Under the pieces are notes generated by a model. That model did not search any database and was not told the origin of the DNA. It worked only from the letters and a program-made list of their open reading frames with translations. Shown in pieces: positions 11,925-24,998 of a DNA stretch of 64,000 bases (positions are counted from its first letter, which is position 1; each line of letters starts with the position of its first letter). This DNA is from Macrosoma leucophasiata (lineage: Eukaryota; Arthropoda; Insecta; Lepidoptera; Hedylidae), in contig JAWQUS010000003.1 of assembly GCA_036365455.1 (NCBI GenBank), forward strand, positions 9,940,001 through 10,004,000. Reading direction: 5' to 3'. A program made the position numbers and the translations under genes.

Positions 11925-12195
11925 TTAGCCAGAGTTTTTCGACTCCTCGACACCACGTCAGTCAATTACAAACACTTTACTTGGTCTCTATTACACAGAC
12001 ATCAATCAGTGACATGTATTTACACGTGCACCTGTGAGCGAAGCACGTAGAGAATACCAAACGTTGCCCATAAGAGGAGAGGAGGTTGGGTGAGGCGGGG
12101 AAATCGGGCGGGACGTCCATTCTATACGTAGTATTATTACATATTCTCTGCCACAGCTAATGAACATTACCAGAGCATGTTTAATAATATTTGAC
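11925..12195 (-). repeat. dispersed repeat, copy inverted to 47880-48115
   Basis: On the minus strand it reads GCAGAGAATATGTAATAATA, TCACCCAACCTCCTCTCC, CAGGTGCACGTGTAAATAC and TAGAGACCAAGTAAAG, all in the same order as at 47.9 kb. Family unknown. Confidence 0.65.
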
Positions 12196-12594
12196 AATAA
12201 TTTAGCGATACGTGCTCAGAGCCGCTGATGTATTTGCAGAGACCACGGGACGAATTAGGTATTAGTAGAACAATATCAAGTACATCATAATGATTACCTC
12301 GATTATGGCTGCCATTGTTATTGAAGTGAACAGGGACGATTAATTATCCATTGAACATAATTTGGGCGGTCCACTGGAGCAATGCTGTAATGGATGGGTA
12401 CGTCTGATTTGAGTTGATATCGAGTACGAGTTCTCAATCAGCTCAACGTTCAACTGACACTAGAGTGTCTATTTGTCTAGACGTATTGTAAACTTTTTCA
12501 TTCGTCCAGTAACATTTCTGGTCTACAACTCATTAAAATGTATCTCTTGTCTGTTCATGAATGACCCCGTAATAACCATCGCAGAGACATAACA

Positions 12595-12732
12595 ACTAGG
12601 GTCATGGGTGGCAACGCATCTGCAGTTTGAAGTCTGGTTTTTCTGTAAATGTCTATAGGCTGCAGTCATCCTAGAACATCCGTGTGAACCGCATGTTAGT
12701 TTGCCATTATGGTTACATAAAAAAAAATTGAG
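12595..12732 (+). repeat. family D repeat, 3' part
   Basis: GGGTGGCAACGCATCTGCAG through GTCTATAGGCTGCAGTCATC to the A-run at 12718-12727. Confidence 0.65.
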
Positions 12733-13333
12733 GAATAATCCTGAATCCTGATTTCGAGTAAAAGTTAAGGAATATTCTACAATAGGCTCGGTTCAACTTA
12801 AAATGATACTAACTTTAAGTTTATTACATAAATAAACAACGGTTAATCGGCAACCATCATCATATATTATCTGCTGAATAATACCCTAGCACCCTACATT
12901 CACTTCTCTTTATTGATTACATGGCCGTTGCTCTGTTAAAAAGGTTGTTGTATGATTTTTCAAGTCTTATTGAAATATATGTAGTAACTAGTAGTTAATC
13001 TTTATTTTCATTTAATGATATGAGATAATTATAAGTATCCATTCTAATGCTTAAAAATAAATTAAAGGTCCACTTATACCAGCAGTGATGTCTCGACTGC
13101 TAAATTTATACACTAAAGTTTGGCTCACAGCCAATTAATATTAATAGCATGTTTACCTACTTTCATTTCGAAATAATTGCACTCTCACACCTCATTGGCA
13201 TAATCATTATAAGAAAGTTATCTTGGAACAATTCCAAATGAAATGCAACAAGTACCATGAGAATTCTGTAAGTCCTTGCAGAGTTTGACTGTTACTGTAA
13301 TAGTTCATGTATTTTCATAATATGACAAATTTA

Positions 13334-13487
13334 CCCCCTTATTCATAAACGTATTTTAGCTAAAGTGTTGTGTTGTGTGTTGTAATCTCTCCTTTGTCTT
13401 TTTCTTTCCTGCACAGTTGACAATGCAACTGACAAAGATAAAACATGTAGGTAGAACGTATGTAATGTACGTTTATGAATAAGAGGG
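13334..13487. mobile_element. MITE with 20-bp inverted repeats, TTA duplication
   Basis: 154 bp. CCCCCTTATTCATAAACGTA at the left and the same with one change at the right in inverse order. TTA flanks (13331-13333, 13488-13490) fit PIF/Harbinger. The interior is unrelated to the 6116 MITE. Confidence 0.82.
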
Positions 13488-13641
13488 TTAGTCTTTAAGC
13501 CTTGAGACCTTTAAACGCTTTTGTGCATCATACTTTTTTAAACACACATAGAAAGATATTTGTTCTACTTATTTTCATAGTCCGAATGATTGAAACTAAA
13601 TGAAAACCTTTTCCTGTATTTCAAGTTTTAGAAATAATAAC

Positions 13642-14390
13642 AATATGCCTTTATTGTACACCAACAAATATATAGAGAACAAACATTAAAAGATACATAA
13701 AACAAGATGCGGACTTATTACTAAGCAGCTCTATCTCCATACATCTACTAAAATAAAAAAATGTCATAACAATTCATATAATACAAAATAGCATCTATTA
13801 ACTGACATAGTATTGATTAACAGAAATTACAATAGAAAATAATAATGAGCAACTTAATAATGATCAGAAGTCAATAAGGTTAGGGAAGGTAAAGTTAGCA
13901 GTAAGCAAGAAATGTCGAAAGGACTCAACGGCAGCAAACATGTTAAGGCTAACCTCCGTGTTTTGCATCCAGGATAAAATATTACTGTCGAAAATCATTT
14001 TACAGTTTGTAACTGTGATGCAATACTCAATAATTGTTACATTAAATGTAATAGATGAAATGGAATTAAAAATGTAAAATTACCAATTTACAGATCGTAA
14101 ATGAGCTGCCAATGATACGAGTAGCTTGACTTTTGACTGCGTTAACCTGCAAACAAAAAGCTACACCCAATCGCGAAATTATTCTAAGGTCATTTTTGAT
14201 ACTTTGTAAGGCATCCGATAGGTGTTGGAGGCTGGCGTAAAAGGCTCGTATCTTACTAAAAGGAAATATAGATGAAACATGTGTTTTATTCAATTTTGTT
14301 TTTGAGGTACATTTTGCATGATCTATTTCAAATGATATCAAATGTATATCAGGATCAATGAGAAAAGAGCGCATTGTGAAAATATTACAT
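13642..14390 (-). mobile_element. decayed jockey-like LINE 3' portion
   Basis: The minus frame at 14066-14374 contains LQHLSDALQSIKNDL and LQVNAVKSQATRIIGSS, matching the region after the YADD box in jockey-like reverse transcriptases. Downstream (lower coordinates) is a broken tail and an A/T-rich 3' end near 13642 with AATAACAATATGCC. No catalytic box remains. The clade is from memory. Confidence 0.55.
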
Positions 14391-15987
14391 TATGGTAACT
14401 ATATTGGTGGACAATAAATAAATATCTGTTCAAATAGAAATCCTTATATCTTGTAGTTTTTATTGTAAGATGATTAATTGTTTAATTCTCGCCACTTGCA
14501 AAGTTCCTCCTGCTTTCGAGACGCTTTCTCTCTGTTTCGCACTGATAAAGATGCAAAGGCATTTTTATCTCTAAACTTTTTCTTCGCTGTGTAAGAAACT
14601 TGAGGAACCCCTTTTTAATAGAAATTACAGTGGCCTTAAGATAACTATGTATATCCTCATAACGTCATTAAATTTTATCTCAATGCTCTCCTAAGTTTTC
14701 TCATTATTGTGTAGTCATTCACGATTTAAATATTCATTTTTGCCGGAAGGCTAATAGTGGTTAAATTGGGTACAGAAATCACATTTCTTAAATACATAGA
14801 CCAGCTTTTATGTTGGAGTTTAAAAAACCGTCCATGTGAATAATTTCTAACTTCATTCAGTCATTTAAATAGATCTCTAATCATTTATGTAAAAGACTAG
14901 ATCAATATTTGTAATTAAGACAACACGTAAAACACCAATACTAGTAGCCCGAAATTAAAACACTATCCCCAAAGTTCCGCAGAAAAACAGGAATCCCGAT
15001 CAAAAGGCAGCTGTAAAATAAAATATCTACACGTCTTGTAAATTGCCCATCTTTGAACTTTCCATTCTAACTTTTTGTTCTCTTAACTTGTTTCCCGAGA
15101 TATTTATAGTCAGCAACTTTCCCCAACTGAACTGTCGGCGTCGAAATATCCTTTTAATGGCCGTCGGAGTGTCGGGTCGTCTGCAATTTAGATTAGTCCT
15201 TTAATTAAATTAACATTATGATCCCTATCTCTGTGGAGCAGGTGGTCCCCGATATTGCTCCGTTACAACTCTTTCGCTTTGAGATTTAAAATTGAAAGAT
15301 TCCCGCATTATTCGAGGGCCATTAGGTAACGTTATAAATCTTTAATGTTATGAAATTTAATTTTGATGTTGTTACTTTCATATTGTTGGACTGTTTTTTT
15401 TAATTTTTCTACGTTAATTATTATTTCGAACCTCGTTTCTCTTGCTTCGAAACATAAGTAGTTCATTTGAGTGTGGTCTAATAGGTGTAATAATGACATC
15501 ATCTTCCGTGAAGGTTTCGATCACGGCCGTTTATCTCTATGCCTCAAAAGGCATTATATTTCCTTAAAAAACTGTTCAACATTGACATTTTCAATTTTTT
15601 AATCCGCATTCAAGTGATCCATGACTTTTACTTCGCTCTTTTGAACGTTTTGCTACAGTGATTTCAATTAGCGCGAATACTTCGGCCGCTCTTCAGACAA
15701 ATTTAACCCTCGTTTCTCCTTTTCCAGTCTGTTTGCGTTCATTTTGTCTATTTTTCTACAGCTGCCAGTATTACGACGCAGGTCAACCGAAAAATTAGAA
15801 ATATCTATCTGAGTCGATCGTTTGCCGTAACGTTGGATTCACTTGAGGGAGATTTAGTTACTACCTGATACATAAGGATGTTTTCTGTGATTGATAATAT
15901 TTAAGTGATATCTGTGAATAAATCCGTAAAAATAGTTTTATTTCAATGATATCTGTGAAATTATATAAATAATTCTATCATATATAA
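14391..15987. other. no feature recognised
   Basis: AT-rich sequence without repeats matching elsewhere in the window and without long frames. Confidence 0.45.
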
Positions 15988-16262
15988 TCTATATATCTAT
16001 TTTATATCTATGTATATAAAAATCAATTGCTGTTCGTTAGTTTTGCTAAAACTCGAGAACGGCTGGACCGATTTGGCTAATTTTGGTTTTGAATGATTTT
16101 TGGAAGTCTAGGGAAGGTTGAAACGTTAAGAAAATAATAAGAAATTGAAGGGAAGAAGTAAAAACCATTATTTCATTTTCCCATACAAATAGTTCGTATC
16201 TATCAAACCTTTGACACATTATTTCACTCTGAGGCAATACGAAGTTTGCCGGGTCAGCTAGT
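15988..16262 (+). mobile_element. Helitron-like non-autonomous element
   Basis: Starts TCTATATATCTATTTTATAT, has ACTCGAGAACGGCTGGACCG and ends GCCGGGTCAGCTAGT. The 63-codon minus frame on it is not a gene. A 5' end of a further copy (TCTATACTAATATTATA) is at 16298-16314. Confidence 0.62.
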
Positions 16263-16362
16263 GCGAAATAATTTTACAATAATCTGCCATTATCATCTAT
16301 ACTAATATTATATCGACCTTGACGTGTCAACAAGTTGCCAATCAAAACGTCGCGAAAGTCTA

Positions 16363-16610
16363 CTCTACTGGTGGTAGAGTTCCATGTGTGTAGCTCGAGG
16401 GCGTGAAGGCACCACCGCATTATCTATCCTATCTACCGCTAAATGGTAGAGTTCGCACTATCGTGGTCTGGTTAGAGGGTTAGACATGGTCTCAGGGGTG
16501 GCAACGCATTCTGACCTCTGGTTGTTATGTAGATGTCTAGGCTGCAGTTATCACTTAACATCAATATGAGCTGCATGCTTGTTTGCCTCCTTTCTTACAT
16601 AAAAAAAAGC
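16363..16610 (+). mobile_element. family D repeat, near full length
   Basis: Sense copy from ACTGGTGGTAGAGTTCC through CCGCTAAATGGTAGAG to GCATGCTTGTTTGCC and an A-run. Confidence 0.75.
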
Positions 16611-16900
16611 TCTACTCTACCCCTCTTGTAAATAAACTACATTTAACCATCAAGACACGAGAGACCGCCGGCGGCGAATGAACAATTGAAATCAATTGTC
16701 ATATTTTTCTCGCGAGCTGACGGGTTAAAATTATATCTTACATATAACAACACATTATGTAGGTAGTTACGAAAGTCGCGTGAGTAAGCAATAAATGCCA
16801 CAAAAATATCATCGTCATACTAGATATTAGGTACTGCAACAAAAAAATACCTCATATTTGCCACAGTGACGTATTTCCACTCATCGTTTTGTTGTATATC

Positions 16901-17207
16901 GTAACTTCACGCCTGTAATCCCCGAAGGGGTAGGCAGAGGTAAATGCATGCATTCAATTATACATGCAAACACCCACGACTCGCCGGTTACGTTTTGGCC
17001 CATGTAACAGGTGGCGAACCTGTTGCCATCTCCGGGCACATTACCAAACTCCGGGGTACTGGGAAACTTCCAGAAAATGGAAATATCCCAATAGAAGCAG
17101 AGATAAAGGATTTTAAACCGTTATCTCTAATATCCCCGACCCGGGAATCGAACCCAGGACCTCCAGCGTAGTAGTAGTGGCCTGCTACCACTACGCTACT
17201 GAGGCAG
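16901..17207 (-). mobile_element. SINE-A copy with 11-bp target-site duplication
   Basis: Bounded by the perfect direct repeat TGTTGTATATC at 16890-16900 and 17208-17218, which fixes the ends of the family. Pol III-type boxes are on the minus strand. Near identity to 6288-6595 suggests recent activity. Confidence 0.9.
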
Positions 17208-17849
17208 TGTTGTATATCATGCGGCATTATTATGACATAATATTACATCAGGTGATTTATATGTTGAAGTTCATAGCAATCTCTATCTATAGCTTATTTC
17301 GAATTAAGCCCCAAATAAACAACTTTCCAACGGATATCTGTTAGGCCCGGCCGTCACAAAAGTTGTGAATTATTGCTTCTGACATTGACGCACAAGAAAA
17401 ATTGCCTGCCTAAAGTTTCAGTACTCCATGCTAAACTTTACTTTCTCAACATTTAACTATCACAAACTGACGATGCGCTATTTTCATATAATTCTCGACC
17501 TCTAAAGAACGCACCAACATTTGGGCTTTTAAACAATCATTTATCTTACCACCCTCATAAAATCACACTCACTGAATTACATAGTAATCGCGGATCCTAT
17601 CTGAATTTCAAAACAGAGCGTTATGGTAATTGTAATCATGGTTCGCAAACACGCAATGCTACCGGCATTTTCATAAATGTTTCACCTTAAATTTATCGTG
17701 AATTTCAATTGATTGAGTTGCAACTCATCTGTGTTGAGTGACAAATATTTTTGTAAGATTACATAAAAATATGTTTATTCAATAAAATGTTTATGTATTT
17801 TTACTTAAATAACACTGCTTTAATTTACAGCTTCAGTGGATAGTGCATT

Positions 17850-18016
17850 AGTTTTTTTCTATGTAATGGAAGTGGCAAACATGCATGCAGTTCACAATGA
17901 TGGTAAGTGATGACTGCAGCCCATAGACACCCACACAAAGACCAAGGTCAAAATGCAGATGCGTTACCACTCTTGAGGCCTAAGGTGTTATGCCTCTGTG
18001 CCGGAAATTACAGGGC
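17850..18016 (-). repeat. family D repeat, 3' half
   Basis: GGAAGTGGCAAACATGCATG to GCCTCTGTGCCGGAAATTAC, antisense, 5' truncated. Confidence 0.72.
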
Positions 18017-18590
18017 AGTTACCTTTTGATTGATTATATAATGATGTTGATAAAATAGGTAGTACTTTACTGTTTCACTATTCAACCTAATAAAAACTCA
18101 AGTATATCAAGTAATTTTATACGAGCAAATTGTGAAAGACCACAAACTTCAATATCAAATGCTATTTTTATTTACAGTATTGGAAAATTGCTCCACTAAG
18201 TTATTTTTAGTAAAATAAGTGAAACTCAAGAAATGTCACGTTGCGACGAACAAGGTAAAAGTTTCAACAGTCTATTTTAAGATATTTTATTCAAACGAGG
18301 AGGAAATAGAAAAAAAATACATTGGCATCAAAGAATAAAAATGTTTACGAATGACTTCTATGTAACTTTCAGTACTCGAAACAAAAATTTAATCGTACGT
18401 AGTGGCTATATACCTTTATCTCCAGTTATCTAATTATTCTTATTTATTTTTATATAAAATATTGTATATGGCCGTCATCTGGTGTTATTGTTATAACAAT
18501 TGTTTTGCAATACCTGCAGATAAAGGATCATCTAAAAAACATTATAATATATTTTTTTTAAAACAAACATTACACTTTAATTACATTCAG

Positions 18591-18611
18591 AATCAGAATC
18601 AGAATCAGAAA
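18591..18611 (+). repeat. (CAGAAT)n short tandem repeat
   Basis: Three to four CAGAAT units followed by ACTCATTTATTCATTTAGGG, a common repeat terminus in lepidopteran LINEs. Confidence 0.6.
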
Positions 18612-18870
18612 CTCATTTATTCATTTAGGGTGACAGGCACCTCTTATGACACGTCAAAAACAAACAAAATAAATTAAAGCGAATAACAATTGATATACAT
18701 GTCATTTTAAAATTTAATTGTGCTTTAAGGTGATATGCGCTTCAACTTCGCTCTCGAGCTCGGTCACTGGAGCTTTACTGCGAGTAAAAAAAATAATTTT
18801 GCAAATCGGCCCACAAACGACGAAGAAATCGCGTAACCTACACACACAAAAAAACATATGGGTCGATTTG

Positions 18871-19024
18871 ACAAGACTTCGGTAGCTCAGTTTGAAGAGC
18901 GGCTGGACTAGATTCCCAGTGGCCGCGAGTTCGAGTCTCGCCTGAAGTAAAATTTTTCTTTCCATTTTTCTTTAAAAGTATGTTTTACAAGCATGTGTTA
19001 ATGCGAAATAATATAAAACAATTA
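18871..19024 (+). mobile_element. SINE-C single copy
   Basis: Head GACTTCGGTAGCTCAGTTTG, B box GCGAGTTCGAGTCTCGC, shared tail AAAATTTTTCTTTCC and TGCGAAATAATATAAAACAA. tRNA-like but not an intact tRNA: the first acceptor-stem pairs and the anticodon stem are imperfect, and no long variable arm is present. Confidence 0.72.
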
Positions 19025-21679
19025 TTTCTATTTACTCTCGTAATATTTTCGTAATACTCTCAAATCGTCACCAACTCGACCTACAAGCATGAACGGTGTA
19101 AGTAAACAGTTGAGATCGAACGAACGAAATAAAACCAAAGAGGAGATGAATTTTATAGACTTTAGGGTAAAAACCAAACAACAGGCATAAAACGATTGTG
19201 AGCCTACGTATTTCTAACGGGGTTGAAAAAAAAATAAATCCTTCATTATTATTTCCCATGGACGCTAGAAGGCTGACATTTAATTTTCAATACACTTTGG
19301 TTGTATTCCGAGCCGCGGGGCTCTTTTCATTACTGTCTTTTTTGTGCACGTGGAAACGATATCACTGTCAATAGCCATGCGACAGGGGCGGCTACAATTT
19401 GATTAACTTTATGTGTTTTCCCTGCAATGCTATTTTCCATTGTTTATACACTTCGCATATCGAATGAACTGTTTCTGTATGTGCCCTTTTTATCGTACGT
19501 TTTGTAAAAAGTGTCCAATCAGTGTTTCCTTGTCTGATGTTTAATTGTCTACTGATAATTGGTGCAACTTTAACTGGTGGTGAGCATTATTTTTACGTGT
19601 GTCCACTGTTCGCTTCGTATTATTTTAGTTGAAGAACCTCAACAGGGCCTTTTACTATAATATTGGGGTCATCAATTTGATGGAAGGCTTTGCTTTTTTG
19701 TCGAAATGCGGTCGTCACCCGAGGAATTTGTCGCAACAAATTGTGTCCAAACTACGCTAAGTTATTACCATCACCGTTTTAATATGGTGTAGTATTTGTG
19801 AGAAATACCAAAAAGTAAATTTTAACTCTAAAATGGGGATTAAAGAACCGAAACTAAACATTAATCTGATACGAATGTTCCATGAGTATCCCATAGTTCC
19901 GGCATAAAATAATGGTAAGCTCTGATGGAAAAACCATGCAAGGTACAGAACTGTACCTATAGCCATGTACAGAACATAGTGTTTGCACTTTGAAACTGAA
20001 CTCTATAGACACGAGCGTATGATAAATTCGCTGTGCAGTGCCCCGGGTATTTCCGCTCCACTCGCTTCGGATGCACGCTTGTGCGATCGATCGTGTGGAT
20101 ACACCTTTATACTTATTTTATTTTTTATATTCATTTATTTTTACCTCATATCCAAGGTTGCTTGCATATCAATTTTAATCAAAACTTAGTGAAAGATTAC
20201 AAATTTAATTCTAGTAATTTTATTTGGAACACTAAGAGAAATGTATGCGGCAGAGCCATGAATGAATAAATAAAATGTCGATAGCCAAAAACCACTGTAC
20301 CGAAAACCGTTTTATCCGCAGCTACCTCAAATAATTTCAAATTCGACTCTCCAATATTATTTTCAAACATAGCTACTATGAGATCTGCCTAATAAATTCA
20401 TAACCCTCAGAATAATTAAGTGATCTCAACAAATCACACGGCCTTTTTGTTTGGAATGTTCTCTAGCGTACAATTTGATTCATTTCGGGGCGGCAGATAA
20501 ATTCTTTATTAACGAGCTGAACCTCGCCTGTCTGATTGGTAACGGCATTATTATTATTATCACATTCATCAGGACTCGCTGGCTTTACATTGAAATCAGT
20601 TTTCTGAGATTTTCGGTTTTCATTCGTCGACGACTTCATTTCTATCGTCAATCAGAGAAAATCGCCAACTATAACTGTAATAACAAACGCTATTTGTGAT
20701 GTAGCAATAACTGCCTGTGGCTTAATAACGATCACTCGTAGCTCACCCTGTTGGATATCGATATCTTATCATTTACAGGGGTTGCTCCCTAATTAGTAGC
20801 GAGTTCACATCGACCTGTTCGTTTACGTCCCTCCAAATGGATATTTCTGGAACAATTGATTCATAATGTTGTGTATTCAATGTTTCCTATCCCTTTTCTC
20901 ATTAAATGCTGTAAAAGCTCCAAAATCAGTGTAGTGTGCTTTCATAATACGATCGTATCTGCATTTGAATGAATACTGCAACTTATGTCAGCTATGCAAT
21001 GAAACGTTTCATAGTCCCTTTGATTGTTCACTCATGAAATAATCAATGTTATGTGGTTACAGAATATGTATCCTTAATAGGTAATGGTAAAATGTTTGTG
21101 GAAATCAATATGTTCTTGAAACAGCTGTTTAGCTTGGATACTGTAATTTATTTAAAAAAAAAAAACAATTTTGTTTATAATAACAAATAATAAGATGATA
21201 ATTGCGCATCATGACAAACATGCAGTTCACATGGATGTTTATTGATGAGAAACCAGTAGTTTAAGTGAAATAATCAATATCAACTCATATTTCGTTCCCA
21301 GAACTTATAGAAAGTTTGCTATGTTCGAGGTAGGAATATAAAATAACAGTAAAAACGTAGTACAAATTTCCGAGTTTAGTTTCGTTGGGTGGAATACTTA
21401 ATATTCTTTTTCGTCGCATTAATGTCAAGCTGTAGATGTTATCTGAATCCCAAGGCAGATCAAATATTCCTTTCGCTTTCAAAACCGTAACGGCGTAAAA
21501 TTGCGATAAGCTTTTGAGGAGGTGCATTATATTTTCAGGAATATAACTAAGTCGTAATAAAACAGAAACAGTTGGTACACTTTTCCAAAAAAAAATGGTT
21601 TTCTTATACTTTTTATATGTGGCAAAGCAGCTATTCTGTAAACACTGATTATGGTCCAATAACCGTATATATATATATA

Positions 21680-21726
<47 letters not shown>

Positions 21727-22252
21727 TATTAATTTAAAAACATACAATACATAGGTGAATACAATAACAGTAAGACGCAACATAAACTCGTTCGAGTTTT
21801 ACCGCGCGTCAGTGTCATCAACATATTATTTATAACATTAATTACCTACCTACAAAATCATATTAATTTAGACTAGGCACGCGTATTACAATCATGTAGG
21901 TAAGTAGGTAATAATATAGTAAGTAGGTAATATACTGATGGCTTCTGATTTGTTTATGCTGATATCGCTGTTCTTGAGACCAGTCAAGTTCAACCTTAGT
22001 TCGTATCATGGAATCATGTATTAAATATATTATATATTATTGTATATAATTCCATGAGTTTAGAACACTGTAATATCAAACACCTACTTACGCCTTACGT
22101 ACGTAGGCTTAAACTCTACAACATAAGATTAAGCCTGTATTCCGCGAATTGAGAATAATTGAAGTTTTTCAAATAGCTTACATCGAATACATACCTTTTT
22201 TTAGTTTAGTAAGATAACTTAAGATCGTTGCAAGGACTGAGATCTATTTATC
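19025..22252. other. no gene; AT-rich with a microsatellite
   Basis: Only the (TA)n tract and a possible 60-bp family D scrap near 21195-21250. The 124-codon minus frame at 21285-21659 has no recognisable domain, no repeat match and poor codon quality. Confidence 0.45.
21666..21719. repeat. (TA)n microsatellite
   Basis: About 25 TA units with one AAA interruption, then a T-run. A 60-codon frame across it is meaningless. Confidence 0.95.
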
Positions 22253-22450
22253 ATCATACAGCTGGTCCAGCGATGTATGACTACAGCTTGATTCGAAGAT
22301 TATGGTTTCGATCCCCGCTCCGGGACAAATGTTTGTATATTTTTCTTGGGTCTGAGTGTTTATGTACGTATTCTGTGTATACAACAGCATAATATATAAT
22401 AAACACCATAATACAGATTTATACCTACAGTGGGGCTGTAGGTGTAAGCG
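22253..22450 (+). repeat. SINE-B copy, degenerate
   Basis: Shows CTGGTCCAGCGATGTATG, a B box TTTCGATCCCCGCTCC, and a body with TTGGGTCTGAGTGTTTATG. Confidence 0.6.
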
Positions 22451-24524
22451 CATTTTATTTATTTTAATTAATTTCCGTATACTCGTACTAAATGGAACCA
22501 TTATCTTTTATCCGTATGGACCCACTGAATAGCAAGTCAAGTATCTTGATATTCAATGGGTCCATTCGGAATATTATTAATTATTAAAAAAACTGTATCT
22601 CTCCCTCAGTCTGAAAATCGAATCCAGAAGCCTAGTTCTTGCAATTGTCAGCAAAAGTCAGCGAGGCAGAACTGTACAATAAGTAAAAAAATCATCTAGT
22701 ATAGTTACACTTCTGTAATTCCCACAGCCCTCGAAATAGGAATCAAATAAGCGGCGGCAACAATTTAAAAGTTCAACTCAACACGCGGTAATTGGCGAGT
22801 TGTGAAAAAAAAAGCCTTAGGTAATCTTCTCCATAGTAATAGCAAATGATATCTTTTCTGCATTCTCAATATGCTGCAAATTTTTCTCTTTCCTCGTGAG
22901 CATGAGTATGAAACATAACTCAATAGTGGGGCGAAGGGATTCAAGCGCACCCGAGTGTAAAATGGACATGGGGCATTTTCAAACTGACCGAACACCGGTT
23001 ACGTTGGGGTGAAATATGTGAGCTGCGCAAGTATTTGACGTGCATTTATTATACATGAATCAATAATGCACAATTGTTTAAGACGGTAGCATAATTTATG
23101 AGGGATGTAGGAGGAAGGATGTTTTACAAGGATGGGTATTCCGCTAGAGAACAGCTGTAATGAGTCAACTGTTTTATGTTAGGTACCATAAATAAGGTAC
23201 CGCACAAGATTGTGAGATACTAACACATTTGTCCATTTGACATTCTAATTGTACCTACGAGAATTAACTTACCAACTACGGAGCGGTGGATATTTAGCCG
23301 TCGTTCCCTATACGTAATTCTTTATTTACAAACAGAAAATAGTTCGCCGTTCTCGGCGCCATAATACAAAATAAATAAACATTATGAAGGATACATAGAT
23401 ACGTATCAATACGCACAAACTACAAAAATAATAGTAGGTCCATATTATTTTTTTACAGGATACTTAATCCTTTCTAAAAAATACCGTTGTTGTATGAACA
23501 AAAACAAAGAGCAGTCATGGGGGCATTAAACAAAAATATGTGAAGCGCGACCACTAGCTAGATGGACAATATTTGTACTCTGTCGTAGTAAAATATTTTT
23601 CATCGCCAAAGGAAAGCATTCAGTCGGAAAATAACAAACCTCATGCGTTCGTATCGGCCTCCCGCTCGCCTGCCTTATACATTGTGTGCTAGACTGACAT
23701 TTGAAGTTACATTTTCTAAGTACATGTGTATTTTTCTATTTCTTGAACAAAAGAACTGTGTATGTGACAAGGGTAATTAATTGATAAATATTCACTAAAT
23801 GAGAACCTTCTAGCGACGTATCTCGTTAGCGAGAGTTCATCGTAAAAACTACTTAATTGGAGTTTTAAATGTGTATCAACTTTCTTGGATTAACTAGTAC
23901 TTATACTAATTATCTACACCATACTAAACCTGATTTTATATTGGCTTGATGTACGAAGAGATAATCAATATCAGTAAATTGTCGATTAAATAAAGTCCGC
24001 ACCGTGACTGCTACGAAATAAATTTAACGACTACATCTATAGATTCAAATATTTTTGTATTCCCATCGGTAGGTGCAATATTCCTATATCACTATTACGG
24101 TATTCGAGAGGCATAATATTAAAAATTGGCGAAGTAAAAATATCACGTAGCGTCGATACGGGGAATTCCCGTGCATTCGACCGGAAAATAGCGGACATAA
24201 AGGTCCGACATTCTGGTTCTGACCGGACGACGGAAGCGATAAAATATATACGAGGGCCACCGCCACCCTATTCCACAAGTGCCCCCGATATTGACAAAAA
24301 ATTGATTAGTAACTAAGTAGGTACTTTGTTTTTAAACACGAGTGCGTATGTAAAAAGTATGCCGTTTTAGAAATTTTAATAAAAATTACACGTTTGAAAA
24401 TATATTTTACAAACAGTTTATGAAATGCAGACTTGTGTAACATTTTGTTTGCATCCCATACATTACATGTACATCTGAAGGAATCCTTGTAAAAGTGAAA
24501 CTCAGACGCATAAATAAAGTGCAC
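22451..24524. other. no gene; AT-rich sequence upstream of cpo RRM exons
   Basis: Probably cpo intron. No exon in phase 0 with a strong donor and cpo-like peptide was found. Confidence 0.4.
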
Positions 24525-24612
24525 AACAAGATGGCGCCAGCGTTGGCGGCGGCCGGTGTTACCAGCAATTAATCTCCATTTCCCGCACGCGCCAAATCGC
24601 GCCGCCATTACG
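24525..24612. promoter_or_regulatory. GC-rich element with YY1/Pho-like sites before the RRM exon
   Basis: AACAAGATGGCGCC and, 60 bp later in the other direction, CGCGCCGCCATTA both carry the GCCAT core of YY1/Pleiohomeotic sites (AAnATGGC). The block stands out from AT-rich intron and lies 310 bp upstream of the first visible cpo exon. It may be an enhancer, a Polycomb-type element or an alternative promoter. Confidence 0.35.
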
Positions 24613-24920
24613 AGCTCTGTTTTATTTCATTAAATGGACCCGCCGAATTAATGCGCTGAAACGTTTACAAAGGCGAAAGAATCAGGAGAAAGCGCCATTG
24701 AAAGATTCTATGCCCCTTTTGTGTCGGTTTGTGATAAATGTCTGAATCTTTGTTTAAGATGGGGAAAATTGAAAAAATACCAACTCCACCACAATTCGTT
24801 TTCTTTCGGAGAAAACTTTTCTTGAAAATATTAAATTTCTGATAATACTACCCAAACTTTTTCCCTTTCGCTTCATAGGTATATTCTCGGAAACGTAACT
24901 AACATAAAAATTTATTACAG

Positions 24921-24998
24921 GTGCGGACATTATTCGTCAGCGGACTGCCCATGGACGCAAAGCCTCGTGAACTGTATTTGCTGTTTCGAGCATACGAG
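24921..24998 (+). CDS. cpo: cpo exon 1 of window: start of RRM1 with RNP2
   Basis: Twenty-six codons begin [18 protein letters not shown] and end LLFRAYE. They hold the RNP2 strand (TLFVSGLP) and first helix of the RRM, including the PRELYLLF block typical of RBPMS and couch potato. The acceptor is TTTATTACAG just before 24921 and the donor is GAG|GTAAGT at 24999; both borders are phase 0. The exon cannot be the first coding exon, because it enters directly in the RRM without a start codon at the border; the internal ATG would remove RNP2. Everything N-terminal is missing from this view. Translation identity to the family is close to complete, so the call is very secure. Confidence 0.95.

Larger units (their letters stand above)
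10986..13330. other. no gene; two repeat remnants only
   Basis: Apart from the repeat at 11925-12195 and the family D piece at 12595-12732, nothing could be assigned. Confidence 0.45.

Noticed and set aside
14066..14374. Considered a host gene because of a 102-codon frame
   Set aside because: Its best segment resembles the post-YADD region of a jockey-like reverse transcriptase and its flanks look like LINE 3' sequence.
21285..21659. 124-codon minus-strand frame
   Set aside because: No recognisable motif, splice signal or repeat relation; length is compatible with chance.
24532..24574. ATG frame MAPALAAAGVTSN as an alternative cpo first exon
   Set aside because: Ends in a stop after 13 codons with only a weak donor inside; ATG here is part of the YY1-like motif.
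24306..24608. 100-codon minus-strand frame beginning MAARFGACGKWR
   Set aside because: Only the first third is GC-rich; the rest is AT-rich chance frame with no domain. The GC block is better treated as a regulatory element.
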